From the NCBI RefSeq assembly GCF_003597395.2, contig NC_133770.1:96020129-96084128 (forward strand): a stretch of 64,000 nt of DNA, written 5' to 3'. The DNA is from Chelonoidis abingdonii (lineage: Eukaryota > Chordata > Testudines > Testudinidae). This document shows, piece by piece, positions 1 through 11,520 of this stretch (its first letter is position 1; each line of letters starts with the position of its first letter). Below the pieces are notes generated by a model. The model was not told the origin of the DNA, made no database searches, and worked only from the letters and a program-made list of their open reading frames with translations. The position numbers and the translations under genes were made by a program.

Positions 1-191
1 GCGCCAAAATGGGACGAGGTGCTCTGTGGGATAGCTGCCCACAATGCACCACTCACAACAGCGCTGCAAGTGTGGACACACTGCAGCACTGGTCGCTGTC
101 AGTGTGGACACACTGCAGCGCTGGCCCTACACAGCTGTACGACCACAGCTGTAACTACCAGTGCTGCAAAAATGTAAGTGTAGCCATGGCC
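1..191 (-). mobile_element. Harbinger-type MITE, end fragment cut by window edge
   Basis: This is the reverse complement of the left part of the complete MITE at 38844-39619. Shared blocks include the 'agctgcccacaatgcacca' segment, the 'ctacacagctgtacga' segment and the terminal 'gtgtagcca'. The element ends at about 191. The flanking triplet is TCA instead of the TTA expected of Harbinger insertions, so the duplication has decayed or the end is slightly off. A 32-bp block ('agtgtggacacactgcagc') is locally duplicated near 70-120. The rest lies outside the window. Confidence 0.7.
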
Positions 192-454
192 TCACTCAGC
201 ATCTACATTTCCACTGCAAAAGTTCCCTAGGCATCTAGGTTTCTACCTCTGGGCATGCACACTGCTGCCTCGCTTTAGAAGTCCGGACACCCATCTCCAG
301 CCTAAGCCCCAGCACAACCCATGAACTGGGGGAAGATAGGTGTTTGTCTGCCTATTTTCCCTGCAGGGCCTGATTTGGTTGGCATGCTCAAAGCACGCCT
401 AATGGATCAAACCCCATTCAAAATCCAGAAGGAGAAATAGGCCACTGAACTTCC

Positions 455-1125
455 CCAAAATAATTCTTTGGGCAGATCTTTTAGACAGCATCCAGTCTTG
501 GTTTTAGAATTGTCAGGATAGAGAATCTACCACAACCCTTGGTAAATTGTTCCAATGGTTAATTACTGTCCATGGTTAAAAATGTACACCTTATTTCTAT
601 TCTGAATTTGTCTAGCTTCAACTTCCAGCCACTGGATTCTGCTATACCTTTCTCAGCTAGATTGATGAGCCCACTTTTAAATATTTGTCCCCCATATAGG
701 TAGATCAAGTAACCCCTTAACCTTCTCTTTGTTAAGCTAAATAGATTGACCTTCTTGAGTCTATTGCTGTATGGTATGATTCCGAATCCTTTAATCATTC
801 CTATGGCTCTTCTCTGAACCCGCTCTGATTTATTAGCATCCTGCTTGAATTGTTAGCACCAGAACTAGACACAGTATTTCAACAGTTGCTACACCAGTGC
901 CAAATATGGAGATAAAATAACCTCTCTGCTCCTACTTGAAATCCCCCTGCTTATGCCTCCCTAGATCACATTAGCCTTTTTAGCCACAGCCTCGCACTGG
1001 GAGCTCATGTTCAACTGATTATCCACCATGACCCCCAAATCTTTGTCAGTCACGGTTTCCCAGAATGGAGTCCCTCGTCCTGTTAAGTATGGCCTACATT
1101 TTCTATTCCTAGATGTATATCTAAG
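455..1125 (-). mobile_element. CR1-like LINE fragment, 3' half of ORF2 and 3' UTR
   Basis: The reverse complement matches the plus-strand CR1 at about 32090-32790 over several blocks: the 'gataatcagctaaacatgagct' area, the 'ttggaacaattta' area and the 'aagattggatgtttttct' area. Both copies therefore belong to one CR1 subfamily. Coding remains on the minus strand are broken by many stops. Only the part downstream of the catalytic reverse-transcriptase core is present, as expected for a 5'-truncated insertion. Confidence 0.75.
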
Positions 1126-4069
1126 TCACATGCTATGAATTCTGTTTTCCAATTGGTTGGCTTAAACAGAAGCAGTGCCTGAAGAAATGCTTGGGATAGT
1201 GGATTGGTCAGGAAAAAAGGGTAGAAGGCCCTGTAAGCAGAGAGAGCGCAAGAGACACCAACTGGCAGCTGCTGTTTCCCACAGTCTTCTCTGCTTGGAG
1301 CTGATGCTTGCTGGCTTCCCCTTTTCTCCCTGATGATGGTGGGGATAATGGCCACCTTCCTTATCAGAAGCTCCTTGATGCTGTGCCAGCAGCATATTTG
1401 TTACTGTGCCACTATAAAGAAGGTTATATAGAGCAGTTGATCCCTTTACTTAATATCTGGCCATACTGCAGACCCTATGCTCCATATTTTGGGCTGGGGA
1501 AAAATATTTTTTCCCCCATCAAGGGACATTGCTACTGCTTGAGCATCCTTCCTCTCCCAGCTGCTCCTACTGGGAGGCCAGTCAGTTGTTTCTTTGAAAA
1601 TCACTGACATTCACAAAGAAAACTCATTTCACTTGTGATTTTTAAATGGACTTCAGCCCTCTTACAAGCTTCTCTACCCAGGTTCTCTTATTCTTCACAC
1701 AGTTGCTTTTACCATCCATGTAATCTTCCACCCACTATCTTGTTAGCTCTGATTTCATGTTGTACATACATATTGGCCCTGAATCACCACTGCTCTGTTC
1801 CATTTATTATATTTATTTGCTAATGTAACTTCAGTGGATTAAAGCTGTGTAAAACTACACTAACCCGTGGTGAATCAGGCCCATTGTGTCTTAGGTTTCC
1901 CTGCCTACTTTCCAAATAGCCTACTGATCCATTTCTTCATTCATATGCATTAGCTTTTAGTGTCATACCTGTTTTCTCTGCTATAAGTAGCTTTGTGCTT
2001 CTGACTACAAGCAAAATGAGGAGAGAACTGTACAATAGGAGTATCACATCCTTCTAAATAATAGAAACCGGAACCTCCTGGGGGAGTCTCAAAAATGGAT
2101 GTAACATAGGAAATACACATGGGGCCTCATTTTCTCTTTCATTAGGCTAACTAACTACACTCACTTCAGTGGCGTCAATCCTAATTAACGCCAGCGTACA
2201 TGAGGGTAAAATCAGTCCCCTTGTAATTATGCTAGATTCTCCAGGGAGTGCCTCTAAATATAGTTTCCCCCTCAAACTTTTCCTGCCGAGGCTTATCTGG
2301 ACTGTTTACCTTAGTGCTTTATCAGCCATCACCACATCTCACTTGCTCCCATCTGATAAGCATATTTGTATGAAACCTCAAGCTTTTTGATGAGACAAAA
2401 AAAGAGTTATTGTTTCCTAAAGGCAGTAGCACTGTGGTGCACACTCTCCTTTTGGAATCTTTTGTCCCTTATCTCATAGTCAGAAGGCTGCTTTGACAAG
2501 AACCAAGTGATTTAATTTCCCATCATCATTGTTTCTATCCTCCTAAACTCCCCATTCCCGCAACTTGTTTCCATCCCATTACATCAGCTTCAGATTGTGA
2601 TACTTACACTCACCGGTAAACAGCAAGAAGGAAGCATCACAACATGAAATCCAACTGAGTCCTTTCTACAACTGCTCATTTAAAACAAAATGCATCTTTG
2701 TGCTCATCCTACACATGGGTAGGAGCATCGTGCTTTGTTGCCATTTGGATTCTTCAGGAGGTATTCTTTCATAAATGCAATTTCAGCCAATCCCTCTGGC
2801 AGCTGCTTCGTTATCAGATGATTTGGACAGTGGTTGAATGGATGAGCATATACTACAGTTACCTCATTCAGCACTGCTTCTCTAGATTCTCTTATGAACA
2901 ACGTAAATCTCTCCTGGTCAGCTGAGATAGCCTGGATTCTCAGTGGGGCTGATGTATCCATTCAGAGTTCTCTTGGTAATGCCTTTCTGAATGCAGCTGA
3001 ACACCACCTTACACAGACAGACAGTACTGAAATCCTACAGGCACCCATCGGGCAACTTGAAAAGCACTTCACTGCTATACATATTGGGTCTAATTCCACT
3101 TTCTCATACACCAGTGCTTCAAGTGAAGTTACTCCTAGTTTTGCTGGGATGAAAGGAGAATGAGAACCACTGGGTTGTAATTAGAGGTCTTAACTTGATG
3201 TGACTCACAGCTATCTTGTGTATAGACTTAGCATAACCCGCAGCCATCTTGTAGGCTCAACCACCATAAGCTGGACACAAAAAACTAGTGTCAGTAGAAT
3301 TTGGCCTTGGTATAGGCAGACCAGATAGAAAAAGGACCAGCTGCAGCCCTAACAGGAGATAGCAACTAAATTCACGAAGTCATGAAAAGGGAGAGAGAAT
3401 AGAAAAGCTCATCTTAAGTTTCTTTCTAATAATAAAAAGTATCTGCTCTTGCTGTTGCTAGAAATATTCTTGTAGCCAATTAGGGGTTATTTTAAATAGT
3501 TAGTGTATTTTAAAGATGCAAAGAGTCACAGGCTACCGCTGATTAAGCAATGCTATCCTGACAGTATATCCTACTAACAAAGCGTAAAGACAAAGTAGGT
3601 GTTTTAACTAACTTTGAAAAACACAAAAGCTAGTGAGTAGGCACTGCAGTCTTAGGCATGTGAACCCCTCTATAGTGATATGATGTACAATGATCGGTTA
3701 CTACTTTTGCATAGCTATAATTTAAGTAAAACAATGGGGTATGGCATATATAAGAGAAATCCTCTTTTAACTATATAATGAGGGTCAAAAGACAAGCTTG
3801 TTGGAACTTAACTCTGGGATAAAACTCCAAAACCAAAGCTTCTAGAACTTTTAAACCTCTGCATAACCCTATTCTGCAGAAGCCGGAGCCCCAGCCAAGA
3901 TCAGTTCTTGACTGGCCAGCGAGAGATGTCTGTCTGTCCTTCATTGGAAGTGGTGAGAATTAGACGCTTGACATGTGTATTCTACAGATTCATTGTTTAT
4001 TGCTAATAAATACGCATGCATGTTCAAGGATATTCACTATGTGAAGGATCTTCCATTGGGCAAAAGTCC
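1126..4069. other. Unassigned sequence, no gene seen
   Basis: I see no coding exon, RNA gene or element with clear ends. Around 2125-2215 there is a short imperfect inverted repeat ('ttcagtggcgtcaat' and a complementary half) of the sort common in old turtle and crocodile dispersed repeats. The remainder is moderately AT-rich with ordinary composition. Confidence 0.5.
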
Positions 4070-4077
4070 CACTAACT

Positions 4078-4713
4078 CAGGGGTGGGAAAACTATGGCTT
4101 GGGAGCCACAGCTGGCCTTCCAGCCGTTTTAATCTGGCCCTCGAGCTCCTGCTGGGAAGTGGGATCTGGGGCTTGCTCCACTCTGGCACTCCAGCTGGGG
4201 AGCAGGGTTGGGATCTTGCATGGCTCCTAGAAGCAGTGGCATGTCCCCACTCCAGCTCCTACACATAGGGGCATCCAGGGGGGCTCCACACGCTACTCTT
4301 GCCCCAAGCACCGCCCCTGCAGCTCCCATTGGTTGGGAACCACAGCCAATGGGAGCTACAGGGGTGGTGCCCGCGAACAGGGCAGTGTGCAGAGCCACAT
4401 GGCTGCACCTCCACGTAGAAGCCAGAGGGAGGACATGCTACTGTTTCTGGAAGCTGCCCAGAGCCTGCCCCCCAATCCCCTCCCATGCCCCCAGCCCCAG
4501 CCCTAATCCTCCTCCCGCCCTCCAAACCCCTCGGTCCCAGCCCAGAGCACCTTCCTGAACTCCCAACCTCTCATCCTCAGCCCTACCCCAGAGCCCACAC
4601 CCAAAGCCAGAGCCCTCCCGCCTCCCAACCCCAATTTTGTGAGCATTCATGGCCTGCCACACAATTTCTATATCCAGATGTGTCCCTTGGGCCAAAAAGT
4701 TTGCCCACCCCTG
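4078..4713. mobile_element. hAT-type MITE, 636 bp
   Basis: The element has terminal inverted repeats CAGGGGTGGGAAAACT on the left and, read from the other end, CAGGGGTGGGCAAACT (15 of 16 identical). It is flanked by an 8-bp duplication, cactaact at 4070-4077 and cactaacc at 4714-4721 (7 of 8), the size made by hAT transposases. The GC-rich interior holds an internal palindrome near 4316-4360 around 'gctcccattggttggg'. There is no transposase; open frames inside are by-products of GC-rich sequence. The same family occurs at 10235-10865. Confidence 0.9.
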
Positions 4714-4721
4714 CACTAACC

Positions 4722-7700
4722 TATAGAGGGGTCATTGGCACCCCAGGCCCAGGGAGGGTAGGGAGTGGGCACTCTAAATTGTGCAGGTAACAGGGTCAGA
4801 TCCTAGCCCATACTAAGTCTCCATTGTGCTGTTCTAGGAATGGAAAGGGGATTTAAAACTGTGGTTTAAGTGTGAGGAATCCTTGGCTGGCATACAGCCA
4901 CCTCTGCCACCCCATCTGGGCTTCCTACATGTAGGCAGAATGCTGTGGTCATGGCTGGAGCACACTGCACTCTCCAGCACTCCCCAGCCAGTGTAACAGT
5001 CCCAAGAGGATGATGGAGAACTAGCCCCAGGATTGATGATCCTCAAGTGGCTTCTTAGTAGCTGAGCAAGGGAACTACAATCAACGCATATTGGCTACAG
5101 TGAAGGATTCAGTCTATTATTCTCCACCACCAACCCGCTATTCTTATGTTTCAACAGTTTGCTAGAACTGCTGTTGGAATGGAAACTCCTCGGTGCCATA
5201 ACTTGGCATCTTGCCCATGATGCTTCTCTATAAGAATCATCTGATCTAATTAAAAAAAAAAAAGGACGCTTGCCCTGGAACATCCTTGAAATTACTATGG
5301 TATCTAGATGTTGTTTGTGATTATTAGAACTGGAAGCACTGGCAGTTTGGAGTCTGAAAGGAGGAGGGAGGAGTTGAGGAGGCAGAGTGAGAGTTACAGA
5401 GGGTGCAGCAGAAGCTCGATAAAGAGATTTCCACTTTAAAAATAAAATCCTGTTGAAGTTTGTTAGTACCTTGTCTGGTTGATACAATATGCGCACACAC
5501 TTAAAATTCTTAACAGGAAATAAAAAATCAGTTTGGTTCCAGGAAGCATTAGTAGCTCTTGGGCATCCACTCCACCTGTGATTCAGAATTAGTATCCAGA
5601 CACGTATAGGGGAGAAAGCAGAAATAAATCCACAGAAATCAAACGGCAGCAACCCCATTTTCCTCCAGGATCTCTTTTATGCTTAATTCCCCAGAGAGAT
5701 TTGTGTCTTTGTTTCCCAGCAACAACAGAAATTAAAAAGTTCAATGATGAATTAAATGCATTCAAAATGGTCCTTTTGGTCACTACAGTATATTTCAAAA
5801 ATAGGCTTGGAAAATAGTAACTTGAAAAACATTTTTATGATGTAGTTTTTTCTGCTATAATGTTTAAAAAAAAAAAGAATCACACTCGAAGCCTGTGCTG
5901 CATACTAAGACACTAGCATTTCAAGGAAGGTAGGAGGAAAATGTTTATAAAGGTTCCTACTAAGTGGTTTGATGCAATGCATACTGCAGATTGTTTATGA
6001 ATCTGAATGCCAGCTGTGTTGTAATTAACATAGAGTGCCTGGCACAGAGAATGTGGTTGCTTGTTCTTGGAAATTGTTGCTTTTGTCCCCCAGAGATGGA
6101 ATAGGCTAACAGTCACTGGAGAACTTTTGTTCTTTTGTAAAGTCCCACTATTAGAGTGCTTTGTTACAGGTTTTCTAACCATTTCAAAGCAACCTTAATA
6201 AAGAAAGAGAAAGCCTTCAGTCTCTCTCTCTCCCAAATATAAAGATGTTGAAAGATTTATTTGCATCCCTCTAAACTATTTACAAATTGAAACTCTTGGG
6301 ATTTTTTAAACTAGCTGTGAGATTGGAAAAAGGAATAGCCATTACTTGATAAAAATGTGATGGTGAAGTGGTTTTTCATTAATTTCTGACGATGAAGATT
6401 ATCTACCGTTCTATACAAATAGTACATTTAAAACTGATCAGGAAAGGATTACAATATTAAGTTATTTGCAGTAGTGGTCTGCATCTCAAAAATAGGAGGC
6501 CAGATTTTCAGGTGATATAAATCAGCATAAGCCTGTTTAAGTCTATGTGTCTATATTGATTTACACCAGTATCTGGCTCATGATAACTCTTGGAGCCATC
6601 CTTAAAATAACCTCCTAGTCCATATCAATCATACATGCATACAAGTAAAAGGAAACAAAAAATGTATTTCCACATGATGAGAATCTGTGTCATTATTCCA
6701 AATCAAGACTATTGACTGAACAACCTCATGTTCCTTTCTCAGGGTGAAAGCATTTCAGAGATCTCTTGTGACCTAATGCACAATATGCCATCAAAAAAAT
6801 CTCATTTTTGCCAAAGTTTTGTAAATGGTGTAAAATACGTTTTCCAGAAGTCGATATCTTAATGGTACCCACACTGCTGCATCTATTTCTACACCTGCCA
6901 ATTTTCTCTCTCAAATTCATTCTCAGGATCATTTTTGTATATTTTCACAGAGTGATAGCAATTCAGAACAAATTCCTTTTGAGGTTTGACATTTAAATCT
7001 GTATCCTCCTGCAAGGTGGAAAGAACAATGTAGAGCACTGAAAATTCCTTAAGGAAATAGAGTGTTAGCGAACAGAGTCTTAGATTTCTCGAAAGAGGAG
7101 GGAAAAAGAGAATATGAAAAGAGGCGAACTAGGAGCTGGAACAGATAAGAGTATACACTATAAGCAAGGCCACTGAGGACAAAAGGAGTGAGTGGGCTGA
7201 ATTTATGCTGCCAGGGAAGCCACAATTGGTTAGCACAATGTGATTTACAGCAAACAGTGAAAGGATTCACTCTCTTTCCTGCAGCTTTAAGATACCTCTC
7301 ATAGAATTATAGTAAATCTTAAAAACAACAGAAAACACAGTAAAGCTGAGCCTTTCCCTAACCTGTTGCTTCATTCGGTATAAAATTTAAATGATATCTT
7401 AATTGAATCCAGCTCCTAATCATGATGATCGTTAAAGATGAGTGCAGTTGAAAACAATGAGTAATTAATTTGTCGAAGCTCAAGGATGGAGGGTGAGGGG
7501 GAAAACATTATTCATTCAATTAGGATGACTGCATTCACAGTCCCTGGAAACAAAACTGCATATTAAATAGTGGGAAGGATTCCCCCAAGCTCCCTTTGGA
7601 TAAATACACATCACATTGCACATGAGAGTCTCCAGTCAGATCTTATGCAAGCTGTGGGGTGCTAAGATTTGCTTAGAAAGAGAAGCTTCTCTTTCACATC

Positions 7701-8856
7701 AAATAGCCAGGATTTCTAGTTCTAGAGACTCCACAGGAGAAGCTCTCTTCAAAGTCCTAATTGTGACACATTTCAGAAAACACACACATACACTTGAAGC
7801 CAATTCCTTTCTCCCCAAGGAACACGCTATGAAGCCTGTAAAACACCCAAGGTGAAATCATGGCTTCATTGAAGGCAATGGGACTTTTACCATTACTTTA
7901 CTGGGACCAGAACGTCACTCTACTGCCTGTTTTGCTATTTAATATTCTAACAAGAGTAGGGCTCAGAAGATTGGTAATGGGATTTGGAGCCTACATTTTC
8001 AAAAGCTACGGGCTATTTTAGATGCCCGACATGAGATACTTTAAAGAGGCCTGATTTTCAGAAAGTGCTGAGAAGTAAGTGCTTCAGAAAGTCCCTGAAA
8101 AGTACGTAGCTTGTTACAAAATCCTTGGTTTTGTGCTCTGTGGATTGGGCCTAAATGACAAACAGAATCAGGCCCTTAAAGTGCAATAAACAGGAACAGA
8201 ACTAAACACAATGGGCTGAATTCTACTCTCATTTACACTAATTTATTTCCGGAGTCACTCCACTGAGTAAAATGGAGTCTTTCTGGATTTGAGCTGTTTT
8301 AAGGGACCGCAGAATTCAGCTCAGCATTCTTATATTGTTGATCCAAGCTCTAGCATTACTGAGTTGAGGGTGCTGGGATTTTTTTAAAAAAACATTTGGA
8401 CAAGGGCACAGGATATGACAGAGCACTGGGTTGCAAAACCTGATGTCAGTGCTTCTTTTATATTTTGTTCCAGCAAAACCCATCGTTCCTGGTCAATGCC
8501 TGTTTTCCTGATGTCTTTCACTGAACAACTAGCATAATAATGAGTCTGTTAGAACAATAGGTTTATGGCCATCGAGCAGGAGGCTTGTCCTGAATGGAAG
8601 TTAGGAGGAATTTATTCTTATGTGGGCATCAAGCCAAAGGCCTTAATTTACTCAGAGAAAAAACAGACTCAAGGACAGGCCAAACTCCTAGCTCAAGTGC
8701 ACACACTTAACCCCTCAGCGAACATCCCTAAGGTTATTTCAGATACGAAGGAGGTAGAATCCTCTCTACAAGCTGCTTTTCTGTCATTACTGAAGCTTCG
8801 CAGCTTGAAATACCCTCATTGTCACTGGATGCCCACACAGGGATACATGGTGATGG
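4722..8856. other. Unassigned, mostly single-copy-looking sequence
   Basis: No element with recognisable ends and no convincing exon. A 187-codon minus-strand open frame at 5095-5658 has no family resemblance that I can see and reads through an A-rich run as poly-phenylalanine, so I treat it as chance. Positions 7380-7500 are AT-rich with several TAATTA/TAATTG core motifs. Short fragments near 6495-6590, 8040-8090 and 8210-8290 resemble old dispersed amniote repeats ('gattttcag', 'aatgggctgaattct'). Confidence 0.45.
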
Positions 8857-8864
8857 GTCCAGAG

Positions 8865-8994
8865 CAGTAGTTTTCAACCTGTGGTCTGTGGACCTCTGAG
8901 AGTCCATAGAGTATGTCTAAGGTTTCGAAAGGGATCCACACCTCTGTTTAAAATTTTTTTAGAGACCTGAAAATGAAGAGGTTGAAAACCACTG
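8865..8994. mobile_element. 130-bp hAT MITE with perfect TSD
   Basis: Termini CAGTAGTTTTCAACCT (left) and CAGTGGTTTTCAACCT (right, read inward) match at 15 of 16 positions. The flanks carry a perfect 8-bp duplication, GTCCAGAG, at 8857-8864 and 8995-9002. The CAGTGGTTYTCAA terminus is that of Charlie-like hAT MITEs of amniotes. There is no coding capacity. Confidence 0.93.
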
Positions 8995-9002
8995 GTCCAG
9001 AG

Positions 9003-10234
9003 AACATAGATCCCCAGCTCCTGTCTTGCCTCTACATCTCTATCTGACAACTAGTAAGCAGGAAGCCCACTCAGAACAGATCCCACAGTAGGTAGTCAGG
9101 AGTGGAACATCACTTGTGTAGGCTCCTCAAATCCTGCCCCCACGTAGCAAAATTGTTGCATTGATGCCCCTCTGTGGCTGCAGAGCACCCAGAAGGATTT
9201 GTCCTAGAGTGAAATGCTATTTTATTGTGGAAGTGAAAGTCAAATTATTTCTCATGTATCACAGTCAGGAGGTTGTAATTCTGGTTCTAGTAAACCTCTG
9301 TTTTCCAGCAAAGTTGTTCTGGGGCTGGAAAAAGGACTTTGTTAAAGGAAGTGTTGCAAATGTGTCTTATTGTTTTCAGACTAAGCATAATGTGAAACTG
9401 GTGTACACGTAGACAATACGCAGACCTGCAAGGTTGTATTTCCCTCCTATTCTCATTTTAGCTTGATGAGGAAAACACATTCAGATGCATATAGTGTACC
9501 AAGGCCATAAAGTAAAGGCTTTGCCATTACTTATCTGAAATTATTTTGGAAAGTGGACCAGAAAGAAACTCACTTCTAAGAAGTCCATTTCTAGATCTCA
9601 CTTGAGTAAACAATGTCAAATTCTCCATTGGTTTCCTGTTTGACCCTGAGGAGATCAGAATGATTTCTGCTCTAGAAAATAAAATAAAAATAAAATAGCA
9701 GGTTTCATTTCAAGCACAGGTGGTGCGAGCACATCATTGTACTCGGTATAGAGTGCAAGACACTGATGTACATATATGCTTAGAAGGTTATATATCTGTC
9801 TGCAGTATTTCTAGGGGTACTTTAGTATCTGAGAACCAGGCATTGCTTGCTGAGAGTTGAACAGTAACACAGCTTGTGTTCCTAAGATTTACTGGTGTGA
9901 ATAATACAGATCTTAGAAATAAAATGACTCTACTCTCTGTCTTCTTATTAAAGGCAGCCCAAGTTACCACTGCAGAAGCTTGTCCAAATCTATATATACC
10001 ACTAATGATTACCATGATGGTTTGGGAGGATCTGGGGCACTCTGGTGCTGGAGAAACTTAACTATATAGAAAAGCACAAAAACAAGACTGATCATTTTTA
10101 ATATTGGGTCATCTTTTGCACAGAAAGATTCAGAAGCAAAACAGCTGGCAAATTTAACCTTCTCCAGTTAGACAACTCAGTGCTAAGTACATGTCATCTT
10201 GTGCTCGTATTACCAAAAATAGCATCCTGTAGCT
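9003..10234. other. Unassigned sequence
   Basis: Nothing recognisable as a gene or an element with ends. The composition is AT-rich, with a short A/T-rich low-complexity run near 9676-9700. Confidence 0.45.
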
Positions 10235-10865
10235 CAGGGGTGGGCAAAATACGGCCTGCAGGCAGATCCGTCCTGTCTTAACGTTTCTGTCTGGTCCACA
10301 ATGACTCCAGCAGTACAGCGAGACACTCAGGCAGACTGCCTGCATGCTGTGGCCCCACAGTGCTCCTGGAAGCAGGTGGCTGGTGCTGGCCTGCCTCTGC
10401 ATGCCTCTGGCAGGTAGGGGTGGGGGGCAAAGCAGCTCCACATGCTGCCTCCACCTCCAGCACCATCCTCATAGCTCCCATTAGTCAGAAACAGCCTATG
10501 GGAGCTGTGGGGTTGGTGCTTACAGGCAGTATTCAGACTCACTGGCCCCCTCTGCCCAAGGGGCATGCAAGGACATGCCAGCTGCTTCCAGGAGTGGTGT
10601 GATAAGCACCTTCTGGCCAGAGCCTGCATCTCGCACTCCCTCCAGCACCTCAAACCCCTGCCCAAGATCAGAACCCTCCTGCACCCAAATGCCCTCCCAG
10701 ACCCTGCATTCTAACATTCTGCACCAGCCTGGAACTCCCTCCTGCACCCACACTCCTTCCCAGACACCACACCCTCTCCATTAATATAGTAGAAATGTGC
10801 AGCCCGTGACAATTTACCAAAATTCATGAAGTGGCTCCCCCTGCAAAAATTATTGCCCACCCCTG
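10235..10865. mobile_element. hAT-type MITE, 631 bp
   Basis: It starts CAGGGGTGGGCAAAAT and ends ATTATTGCCCACCCCTG, the same inverted termini as the 4078-4713 copy. The interior shares the 'agctcccatt' and 'atgggagct' palindrome arms. Flanking octamers ctgtagct and tagtagtt agree at 5 of 8 positions, a decayed duplication. It is non-coding. Confidence 0.85.
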
Positions 10866-11390
10866 TAGTAGTTAGACCTCAGACAAAATATTTTGTTTTA
10901 AACATATGCAAAGAGCCATAGAATTGCCATAGTACATTAGATCATTGCTCCATCTGATTTCCTTCCCCTTGGCACCAACCAGCACCTGCTGCTTCAGAGG
11001 AGGGTGAAAAACTGCATAATGTGCTGTAACAGCATGACACCTACATCTCATGAGCACCCCCTTCTGGCCAGGTGTGTCTGCAGTCTTTAAACCAGTCCTG
11101 GCCCTGGTATCGGGCTGTACCCCACACGACTTCTTCCCTGGGAACAATGGTTTCACCCTCTTAATCTGTTCTGGCCCTAGCTCTCTAGCTGAGCCTCCTG
11201 CCAGTCATCCTTTTGGGGGTTTACTACTGTCCAGTTGTAGGTCCTTCCCCAGTGACCTACTGGGGGGACCCAGACCTGTCCATTACTCAGGGTCCCAACC
11301 CAGGGACCTGAAGAATAGCAGTCACATGTTGCTATGCCCCTTTAGCAAAACTGCCTTCAGTTCCCTGTGACACTTCCCCAGGGCCCCACT
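10866..11390. other. Unassigned sequence between a hAT MITE and a CR1
   Basis: The GC content rises from about 10970. The stretch near 11040-11380 ('ttctggccaggtgtgt', 'ttcagttccctgtgac') has the look of a diverged LTR or CR1-associated repeat, but I could not find its ends. Confidence 0.35.
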
Positions 11391-11520
11391 AACATAAGAA
11401 CATTAGAATGGCCATACTGGGTCAGGCTGAGGGTCCATCCAGCCCAGCGTCCTGTCTGCCAGCAGTGGCCAATGCCAGGTGTCCCAGAGATAGTGAACCT
11501 AACAAGCAATGATCAAATGA
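11391..11520 (-). mobile_element. CR1 LINE 'B', 3' terminal part (left segment)
   Basis: On the minus strand this is the 3' end of a turtle CR1 family known to me by its 'catactgggtcaggctgag' and 'tggccaatgccaggtg' blocks. The element does not continue directly. It breaks at about 11520 after 'gatcaaatga' and resumes at about 13634 with 'catctccaccctctgacaaa', because another CR1 has inserted. Confidence 0.75.

Noticed and set aside
5095..5658. 187-codon minus-strand open frame
   Set aside because: No recognisable motif, poly-Phe from an A run, no plausible splice context; likely chance.
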